Assembly: GCA_036272915.1 (NCBI GenBank) | Contig: DATAXV010000070.1 | Span: forward strand, 1 to 25,252 | Direction of reading: 5' to 3' | Source: DATAXV01 sp036272915 | Lineage (GTDB): Bacteria > Chloroflexota > Dormibacteria > Dormibacterales > Dormibacteraceae | Length of the DNA: 25,252 nt | Shown: positions 15,589-22,502 of the stretch, piece by piece | Numbering within the stretch: position 1 is the first letter of the stretch | How the letters are laid out: each line of letters begins with the position of its first letter | The notes under the pieces: generated by a model | Seen by the model: only the letters and a program-made list of their open reading frames with translations | What the model was told of the DNA's origin: nothing | Databases searched by the model: none | Made by a program: the position numbers and the translations under genes

Positions 15589-16440
15589 TTAGAGGCCCGG
15601 GTGAACGAGGGGATGGAGCACGTGCCGGCCCCGGGCCAGGCCCTCGTCGAAGTTCTCGTTCCAGAAGATCGGGTCCTCGTGCTCGATGGCGACACCGCCG
15701 TCGTAGCCGATCTCGACCAGGGCGGTGATGAACTGCGGCCAGTTGATCTCGCCGTAGCCGGGGATGCGGAACCGGAAGGTGTTGGCGCTGGCGCCGTACC
15801 GGTAGCGCATCTCGGGCAGCATCTCGGTGTCCTTGGCGTGGACGTGGTAGACGCGGTCCTTGAACTCCTGGAGGGCGCGCATGTGGTCGATGCCCTGCCA
15901 GTAGAGGTGGGAGGGGTCGAACTCGAGGCCCAGCGCCGGGGAGGGGACCAGCCGGAACCAGTTCTCCCAGGTGTCCGGCGAGCCGCCGCCGTTGACGGGG
16001 CGGAAGGGCGGCCTGCCGCCGTAGCCCATCCAGTTCTCGAAGGCGATCCGCAGGCCGCGGCGCTCGGCCTCCTCGGCGACCGGCCCGAAGCGGTCGGCGA
16101 AGAGCTGGAGGTTGCCGTCCCAGTCGCGGTCGGCGTCGAAGCCGCTCATGCTGGCGATGGTCGTGACGCCCAGGCTCTCGATCAGGTCGAAGACGTTGCG
16201 ATAGCCGGCCAGGACCTCGTCCGGGGCCGCCTTGCTGCCGGCCAGCGCGTAGTAGGCGATCGCGGTGATCTCGACGCCGTGCGTCCGGCAGAGGTGCTGC
16301 GCCCGCTCGATCGCGGAGTTGTCGGTCTCACCCTCGGCGACGCGGCCGAACGCGCGGTGCTGCAGCTCGATCCCGTCGAAGCCGAGGCGTGCCGCCTTCT
16401 CGATGTCGTCGACGCTGCCGGTAAGAAAGCCCAAGCGCAT
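15589..16440 (-). CDS. Sugar phosphate isomerase/epimerase (xylose-isomerase-like TIM barrel), copy 2
   Basis: This is a 283-residue AP_endonuc_2-type protein. Probable metal ligands are E135 (IAFENW), D175/H178 (LEFDPSHLYW), H201 (YHVHAKD) and E253 or E255 (AIEHEDP). It differs substantially from copy 1, for example in the YGASANTFRFRIPGYGEINW segment near 215-234, so the two probably have different substrates or form a heteromer. The ATG at 16438-16440 has a strong GGAGGGAA ribosome-binding site. It follows GH78 by 51 bp and precedes copy 1 by 2 bp, giving the operon GH78, copy 2, copy 1. The function is inferred to be processing of the sugar released by the rhamnosidase. The specific reaction is unknown. 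Confidence 0.88.
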   Translation of the reverse strand: MRLGFLTGSVDDIEKAARLGFDGIELQHRAFGRVAEGETDNSAIERAQHLCRTHGVEITAIAYYALAGSKAAPDEVLAGYRNVFDLIESLGVTTIASMSGFDADRDWDGNLQLFADRFGPVAEEAERRGLRIAFENWMGYGGRPPFRPVNGGGSPDTWENWFRLVPSPALGLEFDPSHLYWQGIDHMRALQEFKDRVYHVHAKDTEMLPEMRYRYGASANTFRFRIPGYGEINWPQFITALVEIGYDGGVAIEHEDPIFWNENFDEGLARGRHVLHPLVHPGL

Positions 16441-16491
16441 GTGGTTCCCTCCAGGTTGTCTGCTGCCGGTCGTTTCCGGAGTCGGGGCCTG

Positions 16492-19140
16492 TCACTCAGT
16501 ATGGAAGCGGTAGACACCCGAGCCGGTCTCGACGGTCACCGCCCCGTCGCGCCGGATCGCGCCGTGGACGCCCTCCGCCTGACCGAGCGTCCGCCCCGAC
16601 TCCCGGACCCGGTCGGGGTCCGCCACGGGAAGGCGGATCTCGGCCGTCGAGCCGGCGGGCACCTCGACCTCCAGCTCGAAGCCGCCCTCGTCCGTCCGCC
16701 AGGCGCAGCGCACCCGGCCCCTGACCGTGTCCAGGTAGGCCCGGGCCCAGGTCAGGCCGCCTCCCGGCGTCGGCGCGATCCGGACCCGCCGGTAGCCGGG
16801 GGCGCCGATGTCGATGCCGGCCACCGTCTGGTAGAGCCAGCTGCCGACCGCGCCGAACGCGTAGTGGTTGAACGAGTTCATGGCCGGCGTCTGGAACCCA
16901 CGCTCCTCGGTCCAGCCGTCCCAGCGCTCCCAGATCGTGGTCGCGCCGTGCTCGACCGCGTAGAGCCAGGAGGGGTAGTCGCGGTTGCAGAGGAGGTGGT
17001 AGGCGAGGTCGGGGTTGCCGTTCTCGCTGAGGGCGAAGAGCAGGTGCTCGACGCCGACGAAGCCTGAGGTCAGGCGCCGGCCCGCGCCCTCCACGCGCCG
17101 GGCCAGATGCGAAGCCAGCGTGCCCCGCCTCTCCTCGGCGACGAGGTTGAAGCGGAGGGTGAGCGCGTACCCGGTCTGGGTGTCCCCGAAGACCCGGCCG
17201 TCGGCGCCGACGTAGGTCCGCTCGTAGACCGCCCGGATCCGGTCGAAGAGCTCCCGGTAGCGCCTCGCCTCCCGCTCCCGCCCGAGGACGCCGGCCATTC
17301 GCGCGACCAGGTCGGCGCTGTGGGCGAAGAACGCGGTCGAGACCAGCAGCTTCGGCGTCTCCTCGCCGACGGCCAGCCAGTCGCCGTAGTTGTTGCCCAG
17401 GTGGTGCTCCCAGATCAGCCCCGGGTTGTGGCGGTGGACATGGTCGACCCAGCCGGCGGCGTCGTCGAAGGACCGCTCCAGCAGCCGGCGATCGCCGTAG
17501 CAGTGGTACAGCGTCCAGGGCACGATCACGCCGGCGTCGCCCCAGGCCGGGGCGGCGTCGAGCCAGGCGCCTCCGCCCGGCCCTTTGCGGGGGCTGGGGA
17601 TGACGTCGCCGAAGCTGCCTCCCGGGGAGACGCTGTCGGCCACGTCCTTCATCCACTTGGTGAAGAAGGCGGCGCAGTCCATGTTCCAGCAGCCGGTCCG
17701 GATGAAGACCTGGGCGTCGCCCATCCAGCCCAGGCGCTCGTCGCGCTGCGGGCAGTCGGTCGGGACCTCCAGGAAGTTGCCGCGCTGGCCCCAGACGATG
17801 TTCCGCTGGAGCTGGTTGACGAGCTGGTCGGAGCAGGAGAAGTCGCCGCTGCGGGCCAGGTCCTGGTGGGCGACGATCCCGGTGACCGCCGTCTCCGGCA
17901 GCTCGCCCTCGAGGCCGGAGACCTCGACGTAGCGGAAGCCGTGAAAGGTGAACCAGGGCTCGTGGGTCTCGACGTCGCCGCCCCTGGTGACGTAGTGGTC
18001 GGTGGCCCGGGCCGCGCGCAGGTTGGTCACGTAGAGCTCGCCCGCGTCGTCGAGGACCTCGGCGTGGCGCAGCGTCAGCGTCCGCCCCGCCGGCGCGCTC
18101 AGGTGGAGCCGGATCCAGCCAACCATGTTCTGGCCGAGGTCGAACAGGGTGGCTCCGCCGGGGAGCAGCCGGTGCGAGATCGGATGGATCTCCTGCGTCG
18201 CCCGGACCGGCTCGCAGCGCTCGGCGACGAGGTGGGTCCTGGCCCCGGAGGCGCTGGCGGCGCGCCGCCACGAGGCGTCGTCGAGGCCGGCCCGATCCCA
18301 GCCCGGCTCCTCGAGCCGGGCGTCGTAGGTCTCGCCCATCTGCATGTCGGTCTCGACGATGGGGCCGTAGGCGCAGCGCCAGCCCGGCTCCGAGACGATC
18401 GTGTCGACGTGACCGTCGTCGTAGGTCAGCTCGATCTGCACCAGCAGCTTGGGCACGACGCCGTAGACGTGGCGGTCGAGGAAGCCGACGTGGCCGGCGT
18501 ACCAGCCGTCGGCGAGGACGGTTCCGACCGCGTTGGCGCCCTCGGTGAGGAGCCCGGTCACGTCCAGCGTCTGGTACTGGGTGCGGAGGTTGTAGTCGGT
18601 CCACCCCGGCCGGAAGACGGCGTCGGTGGCGGGCTGGCCGTTGACCGAGAGGCGGTAGATGCCGAGGGCGGAGGCATGGATCCGAGCCTGGCGGAGCCTG
18701 GGGCCGACCTCGAGCTCGCGGCGGAAGTACGTGGGCCGGCTGCTGGACTCGTCGTCGGCGCGCTCCGGGTCCTCGATCCAGTCCGCGCTCCAGTCGTCCT
18801 TCTCGAGGAGGCCCATCTCCCAGGTGGCGGCCACCGAGTGATCGCTGACGGCGCCGTTCCGGTCCCACAGGCGGACCCGCCAGTGGGCGCGGTCGCGCGA
18901 GGCGAGGGGCCGCCCGGCATAGAAGGCGTGGTTCTCCTCGCTCTCGACCCGCCCCGAGTCCCACCAGAGGCCGTCACCGGCCTCGAGCTGCGCGCGGCTG
19001 CCGGCGACCTGGACCTGGTAGGCGGTCTGGATCTGGTCCCGCTGGGGCGACTCGAGCCGCCAGCTCAGGCGCGGCTGCCGTTCGTCGATGCCGATCGGGT
19101 CGAACAGGTACTCGCAGCGTGGTTGGGTGGGGCGAAGCAA
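16492..19140 (-). CDS. Glycoside hydrolase family 78 alpha-L-rhamnosidase
   Basis: This protein has about 882 residues from TTG at 19138-19140, which follows a strong GAGGAGGG ribosome-binding site and places the conserved RPTQPRCEYLFDPIGID at the N-terminus. The longer open frame upstream crosses the intergenic palindrome and looks noncoding. Domain order fits GH78: N-terminal beta domains, the RPGWTDYNLRTQYQTLDVT and LADGWYAGHVGF signature at about 177-220, a concanavalin-like domain (GATLFDLGQNMVGW), then the (alpha/alpha)6 barrel with VPTDCPQRDERLGWMGDAQ (459-477), which carries the acidic catalytic residues, and ERWDGWTEERGFQ later on. A C-terminal beta domain closes the protein. No signal peptide is seen, so it is probably cytoplasmic and cleaves imported rhamnosides. 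First gene of a three-gene operon. Confidence 0.92.
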   Translation of the reverse strand: MLRPTQPRCEYLFDPIGIDERQPRLSWRLESPQRDQIQTAYQVQVAGSRAQLEAGDGLWWDSGRVESEENHAFYAGRPLASRDRAHWRVRLWDRNGAVSDHSVAATWEMGLLEKDDWSADWIEDPERADDESSSRPTYFRRELEVGPRLRQARIHASALGIYRLSVNGQPATDAVFRPGWTDYNLRTQYQTLDVTGLLTEGANAVGTVLADGWYAGHVGFLDRHVYGVVPKLLVQIELTYDDGHVDTIVSEPGWRCAYGPIVETDMQMGETYDARLEEPGWDRAGLDDASWRRAASASGARTHLVAERCEPVRATQEIHPISHRLLPGGATLFDLGQNMVGWIRLHLSAPAGRTLTLRHAEVLDDAGELYVTNLRAARATDHYVTRGGDVETHEPWFTFHGFRYVEVSGLEGELPETAVTGIVAHQDLARSGDFSCSDQLVNQLQRNIVWGQRGNFLEVPTDCPQRDERLGWMGDAQVFIRTGCWNMDCAAFFTKWMKDVADSVSPGGSFGDVIPSPRKGPGGGAWLDAAPAWGDAGVIVPWTLYHCYGDRRLLERSFDDAAGWVDHVHRHNPGLIWEHHLGNNYGDWLAVGEETPKLLVSTAFFAHSADLVARMAGVLGREREARRYRELFDRIRAVYERTYVGADGRVFGDTQTGYALTLRFNLVAEERRGTLASHLARRVEGAGRRLTSGFVGVEHLLFALSENGNPDLAYHLLCNRDYPSWLYAVEHGATTIWERWDGWTEERGFQTPAMNSFNHYAFGAVGSWLYQTVAGIDIGAPGYRRVRIAPTPGGGLTWARAYLDTVRGRVRCAWRTDEGGFELEVEVPAGSTAEIRLPVADPDRVRESGRTLGQAEGVHGAIRRDGAVTVETGSGVYRFHTE

Positions 19141-19262
19141 GGGTCCCTCCTCTGCGGCGACACGTTGGGCGGCTCCTCCCTCGATGGTAGGGATTCGATC
19201 GCTTTCGCGGCGCGTGCCGAACGATCGGATTCGAACCATGGCGGACCGGGCCGACGCCGCCC

Positions 19263-19285
19263 TATTGACAGTAGTACTATCAATA
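19263..19285. promoter_or_regulatory. 23-bp near-perfect palindrome, candidate operator in the GH78 divergent region
   Basis: The arms TATTGACAGTA and TACTATCAATA around a central G match at 10 of 11 positions. This AT-rich site stands out sharply from the GC-rich surroundings, in the 181-bp region between the GH78 gene and the small Cys-rich gene. The left arm contains a consensus -35 TTGACA for the plus strand, though a good -10 at normal spacing is not seen. Length and symmetry suit a dimeric regulator, such as the GntR- or DeoR-type proteins encoded nearby. Which one binds is unknown. Confidence 0.6.
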
Positions 19286-19321
19286 AATAGCCCGACTGAC
19301 CACGTAAAGGAGGGATCGACG

Positions 19322-19669
19322 ATGACCGGAGCCCGGACGGGAGCCGCCATCCGCTGCGACTGCGGCCGGCAGCTCACCCCCTCAGGGGGACAGCGGGTCC
19401 TTCATTGCACCTGCGGGCGCATCTGGCAGGCGCTGGTCCACACGCGGACGACCGGAGCCACCGCCTGGATCCCCTCCACGGGAACGCTCGATCGCCGGTG
19501 CGCGTCAGGCCCGGGTGGATCCGCCCCGGGCAGATCCGGCCGGCCGGCGCTCTCCCTCCTCGGATCCTTCCCCGGAAGGGTCTCGCTGGTGCCTGCACTG
19601 TGGCCGGCCGGCGGCACCAGCGGCGCCCGGACGCAGGCGGGTCGCGCCTGGCGGCCACGGCTCGTCTGA
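19322..19669 (+). CDS. Small Cys-rich, zinc-ribbon-like protein
   Basis: This 115-residue ORF begins at ATG 19322 behind the best ribosome-binding site in the window (AAAGGAGGG, 7-nt spacing). Residues 10-37 contain two CxCG knuckles, IRCDCGRQL and LHCTCGRIW, spaced like a minimal zinc ribbon, which argues for genuine coding there. Beyond about residue 55 the sequence becomes Gly/Pro/Arg/Ser-rich without recognisable features; the true product could be shorter if a frameshift exists. No family or function is recognised. It is divergent from GH78 and shares the region containing the 23-bp palindrome. It is convergent with the broken SRPBCC gene, 33 bp away. Confidence 0.55.
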   Translation: MTGARTGAAIRCDCGRQLTPSGGQRVLHCTCGRIWQALVHTRTTGATAWIPSTGTLDRRCASGPGGSAPGRSGRPALSLLGSFPGRVSLVPALWPAGGTSGARTQAGRAWRPRLV

Positions 19670-19702
19670 ACGGCGACGCGGGGCCTGAGGCCGCCGCCGG
19701 CG

Positions 19703-20234
19703 TCAGGAGTAGGCGGGTGCGACCTCCGCGTACCGGTCGCCCCATTCCGGCAGGTCGGCGCCGTCGAGGTGGGCGGCGAGGCGATCCAGGAAGGCGTGCG
19801 TCCCGGGGATGAAGCCGCGGGCGGTGGCGACGCCGATCCCCTCGTGGGTGAAGGTGAGCACCGTCTGCGCGCCGTCGGCATGGAGCTCGTAGCGGACCAC
19901 CGACGGCTCGACGATGGGCTGGTGCCACTCGTGCTCGAAGACGTGGGGCGGCTCCCAGCGGAGGATCGTGCCGACGACGTGCCGGTCGGCGGGGGAGACG
20001 GGCGGGCCTTGGGCCTCGGTCTCGATGCGGCCGCCGGCGCGGGGCTCCAGGACCGCGGTCGGGGCCGAACCACTCGGCGCGCTGCCTGGGATCGGTGATC
20101 GCGGCCCAGACCGCTTCGACCGGATGGTTCAGGCACCTGCGGAAGGAGATCGTCGCCGTGCCGTCGCCGACCTCGAGCGTGCCTGCCGGCGTCGGGATGA
20201 TCCGGCGGTTCCGGAGGCCTTGCCAGGGACCATT
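19703..20234 (-). pseudogene. SRPBCC (AHSA1-like) domain protein, frameshifted and lacking a start codon
   Basis: Two frames together encode one SRPBCC/START-like domain. The upstream frame (from about 20234) reads GTATISFRRCLNHPVEAVW and then TDPRQRAEWFGP. The next frame continues with LEPRAGGRIETEAQGPP, GTILRWEPPHVFEHEW and LTFTHEGIGVATARGFI to the stop at 19703-19705. The switch falls in the GACCGCGGTC stretch at 20051-20060 and is explained by one extra base. The upstream frame has no ATG, GTG or TTG after its in-frame TAG at 20235-20237; an ATG at 20231-20233 is in another frame and soon reaches a stop. So at least one, perhaps two, lesions exist. Either a decaying gene or an assembly error is possible. 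SRPBCC proteins bind hydrophobic ligands; no specific role can be given. Confidence 0.75.
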
Positions 20235-20272
20235 CTATAACGACTGGAATATATAAGAGATGGCCGATGCCG

Positions 20273-20995
20273 TCAGGGCGACGCCTCCGACCCGCCGGAC
20301 AGGCGCGAGCTCAGGACCCGACGCACATCGCGGAGGTGCTCCCTCATCGTCCGGCGTGCCCGCTCCGGGTCCCTGGCGCGGATCGCGCCGAAGATCGCCC
20401 GATGCTGCCGGTGGTCCCGGCCACGATCGTTGTAGAGCCGCATCACCACCAGCTGATCGTCCTCGTGGAGCGCGAGCAGGGAGTCGATGATCTCGCTGAG
20501 CACGGTGTTGCCCGACAGTTCGGCGACCTTGCGGTGGAAGTCCATGTTGTGCCGCCCCAGCTCCCGCTCCTCGCCGGCCAGGCGCTGGGCGGCGTCCCCG
20601 AGCACCCGCTCCAGGTCCTGCAGCTCCCCACCGCTGATGCGCCGGGCCGCCAGGCCGGCCAGCTCCGGCTCGATCAGCAGGCGGGCCCCGAGGAGGTCGT
20701 CGATGGTCCGGTCCGAGAGCCGGCCGGGATGGGGGTTGGGCAGGATCACGGCATGCGTGGGCCGGCGCAGGTAGATGCCGGAGCCGTGCCGGATGTCGAG
20801 CATCCCCACCGCCTGCAGGCGGCGGAGCGACTCGCGGACGGTCGGCTGGGCGACGTTGAAGCGCTCGGCCAGCGCCTGCACCGATGGCAGCCGGTCGCCC
20901 GGCACCAGCCCCTCGCTCCTGACCAGGTCGACGACGCTTCGCGTCAGGTGGTCGGATACGGAGGGGCGCACGGGATCCCAGTCGCGGCTGGCCAT
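20273..20995 (-). CDS. GntR-family (FadR/FCD subfamily) transcriptional regulator
   Basis: This protein has 240 residues from the ATG at 20993-20995. Residues about 12-75 form the winged helix-turn-helix, including LPSVQALAERFNVAQPTVRE and the wing RHGSGIYL. Residues about 90-225 form an all-helical FCD ligand/metal-binding domain, with RHNMDFHRKVAELSGN and HRAIFGAIRARD. FCD regulators usually repress sugar-acid or organic-acid catabolic genes and release DNA on binding the intermediate. Much longer upstream extensions of the frame are Arg/Pro-rich and antisense to the GrpB gene, so they were rejected. Divergent from the GrpB gene with 59 bp between starts. The rhamnosidase operon or the 23-bp palindrome at 19263 are possible targets. 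Confidence 0.9.
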   Translation of the reverse strand: MASRDWDPVRPSVSDHLTRSVVDLVRSEGLVPGDRLPSVQALAERFNVAQPTVRESLRRLQAVGMLDIRHGSGIYLRRPTHAVILPNPHPGRLSDRTIDDLLGARLLIEPELAGLAARRISGGELQDLERVLGDAAQRLAGEERELGRHNMDFHRKVAELSGNTVLSEIIDSLLALHEDDQLVVMRLYNDRGRDHRQHRAIFGAIRARDPERARRTMREHLRDVRRVLSSRLSGGSEASP

Positions 20996-21004
20996 GGCAG
21001 GGCC

Positions 21005-21045
21005 ATCGTATGCCGCGCCGCCGCGCGGTCGGACACCGCTATGCT
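21005..21045. promoter_or_regulatory. Divergent -10 boxes for the GntR and GrpB genes
   Basis: On the minus strand TACGAT (21005-21010) lies 9 nt before the GntR ATG. On the plus strand TATGCT (21040-21045) lies 9 nt before the GrpB ATG. Neither start has a ribosome-binding site, so very short leaders are expected. The two boxes sit almost symmetrically in a 59-bp intergenic region. Confidence 0.35.
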
Positions 21046-21054
21046 CCGCTGAGC

Positions 21055-21606
21055 ATGGAGCCGGCCGCACGTCCGATCGTGGTCGTCGACGCCGACCCCG
21101 GCTGGCCGGAGCGGTTCTCGAGGCTCGGCGCCCGGCTGCGCTCGTCGCTCGGATCGCGGGCGGTGCGCATCGACCATATCGGCTCGACCGCGGTGCCCGA
21201 CCTCGACGCCAAGCCCGTGATCGACGTCCAGGTCTCGGTGGTGGCGCTGGAGCCGGTCGACCTGTATCGGGGCCGGCTCGAGGCCTGCGGCTTCGTCTGG
21301 CGGGAGCACAATCCCGAGCTGACCAAGCGCTACTTCCGGGAGCGGCCCGGCGACCGGGAGACGCACATTCACGTGCGCCGGGCGGGCAGCCTCGACGAGC
21401 AGCTGGCTCTCCTCCTCCGCGACTACCTGCGGACCCATCCCGATACAAGCCGGGAATATGCGGCGCTCAAGCGCCGGCTGGCCCGGACCACGACGACCCG
21501 GCTCGCCTACACCGAGGGCAAGGCGCCGTTCACGTGGGCGACGCTCCGGGCGGCGGACGCCTGGGCCCAGGACATCGGGTGGGAGCCCGACGGATCCGAC
21601 GCCTGA
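21055..21606 (+). CDS. GrpB family protein (UPF0157, nucleotidyltransferase-like)
   Basis: This is a 183-residue GrpB/UPF0157 protein. The family signature is clear: DADPGWPERFSRLGARLRSS near the N-terminus and RIDHIGSTAVPDLDAKPVID at residues 39-58, followed by HIHVRRAGSLDEQLALLLRD. The fold belongs to the nucleotidyltransferase superfamily, and some relatives have been linked to dephospho-CoA kinase fusions. The molecular role of stand-alone members is unknown. Start ATG 21055 was chosen over an upstream ATG at 21010 because the family begins at this point and a TATGCT box lies 9 nt before it. The stop is 7 bp from that of the convergent DeoR gene. It probably has no direct link to rhamnose metabolism. 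Confidence 0.88.
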   Translation: MEPAARPIVVVDADPGWPERFSRLGARLRSSLGSRAVRIDHIGSTAVPDLDAKPVIDVQVSVVALEPVDLYRGRLEACGFVWREHNPELTKRYFRERPGDRETHIHVRRAGSLDEQLALLLRDYLRTHPDTSREYAALKRRLARTTTTRLAYTEGKAPFTWATLRAADAWAQDIGWEPDGSDA

Positions 21607-21613
21607 AGAGAGG

Positions 21614-22456
21614 TCAGGCGCGGCGCGAGGGTGGCGGGGCGTCGGCGTCGGGCCGGACCGCGGTGACGCGGGCGCCGAGGCGCTCCATCCGCTCGATCTG
21701 GTCCTGAGGCGCGCCGACGTCGGTGATCACCAGGTCGACCTCGCTGGCCTGGAGGAAGGTGGCGAAGGCCGCTCGTCCCCACTTGCTGTGGTCCACGATC
21801 GCGATCACCTCGTGAGCGGCCTGGCCCATCGCGCGCTTGATCTCGGCCTCGTCCTCGGTCACGTCGGTGAGGCCCTCCTCGAGGGTGAGGCCGACGCCGC
21901 CCAGGAACGCCTTCTGGATGTTGACCCGGCGCAGCAGGTGCTCGCCCCAGCCGCCGACCAGCGACATCGCCTCCCAGCGCAGGCGTCCGCCGGGCATGAG
22001 GACCGTGATGCCGGGCTGGCCGGCCAGCTCCCGAGCGATGTGCATGCCGTTGGTGATGACGGTCAGCTCCATCCGGCCCTGGAGGTGGCGCGCCACCTCC
22101 AGAGCGGTGGTGCTGGCGTCGAGGGCGATGCTGTCCCCATCGTTGACCAGGGCGGCGGCGGCGGCCCCGATCGCGACCTTCTCCGCCCGCTGCAGCCGCT
22201 CCCGCACCTCGAAGGCGAGCTCGGAGCGGTGGCGGGTCATCTTGATGGCGCCGCCGTGGGTGCGGACCAGCTGCTGCTCCGCCTCCAGCCAGGCCAGGTC
22301 CTTGCGGATCGTGACCTCGGAGACACGGAAGCGGCCGGCCAGGTCGCTCACCGCCGCTCTCCCTGCCTGCTCGACGATGCTGGCTATGCGCTGGCGGCGC
22401 TCCTGCACATACGGTTTGGCGGCGTCGTCGACGCTCTCGTCACGATCCACGATCAA
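21614..22456 (-). CDS. DeoR-family transcriptional regulator of sugar metabolism
   Basis: This is a 280-residue DeoR-type repressor. The N-terminal HTH (about 18-75) reads RRQRIASIVEQAGRAAVSDL and RVSEVTIRKDLAWLE, followed by RTHGGAI. The C-terminal sensor (about 85-255) has the sugar-phosphate-binding pattern with DGDSIALDASTTALEVARHL, TVITNGMHIA and VGGVGLTLEEGLTDV-like segments. Family members respond to phosphorylated sugars. It lies 28 bp downstream of rhaI on the same strand, the context of DeoR-type rhamnose repressors in rhizobia, so control of rhaI and related genes is the best inference. The start is uncertain: TTG 22456, GTG 22450 and GTG 22408 are all in frame; TTG 22456 was kept. 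Confidence 0.9.
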   Translation of the reverse strand: MIVDRDESVDDAAKPYVQERRQRIASIVEQAGRAAVSDLAGRFRVSEVTIRKDLAWLEAEQQLVRTHGGAIKMTRHRSELAFEVRERLQRAEKVAIGAAAAALVNDGDSIALDASTTALEVARHLQGRMELTVITNGMHIARELAGQPGITVLMPGGRLRWEAMSLVGGWGEHLLRRVNIQKAFLGGVGLTLEEGLTDVTEDEAEIKRAMGQAAHEVIAIVDHSKWGRAAFATFLQASEVDLVITDVGAPQDQIERMERLGARVTAVRPDADAPPPSRRA

Positions 22457-22466
22457 CGTCCGCCCA

Positions 22467-22502
22467 GGGTACCCGGTCCGGGGCTCATGCTCCGGGGTAC
22501 CC
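22467..22502. repeat. Pair of GGGTACCC palindromes at the rhaI-deoR junction
   Basis: GGGTACCC occurs at 22467-22474 and again at 22495-22502. Each copy is self-complementary, so the pair can also fold as a stem-loop extended by GG/CC bases. The rhaI stop codon (22485-22487) lies in the loop. This could be an intercistronic hairpin that adjusts deoR expression, or twin operator half sites with centres 28 bp apart. No U-rich tail is present, so a classical terminator is unlikely. Confidence 0.45.

Noticed and set aside
17107..19290. 727-codon plus-strand ORF antisense to GH78
   Set aside because: A GC-driven open antisense frame with no recognisable motifs, while the minus strand encodes all GH78 signatures.
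19141..19377. 79-codon upstream extension of GH78
   Set aside because: It crosses the palindrome and the ribosome-binding site of the divergent gene, has no family similarity, and a strong ribosome-binding site precedes the TTG at 19140.
20996..21448. Upstream extension of the GntR regulator
   Set aside because: Arg/Pro/Ala-rich sequence antisense to the GrpB gene; the HTH begins at the normal distance from ATG 20995.
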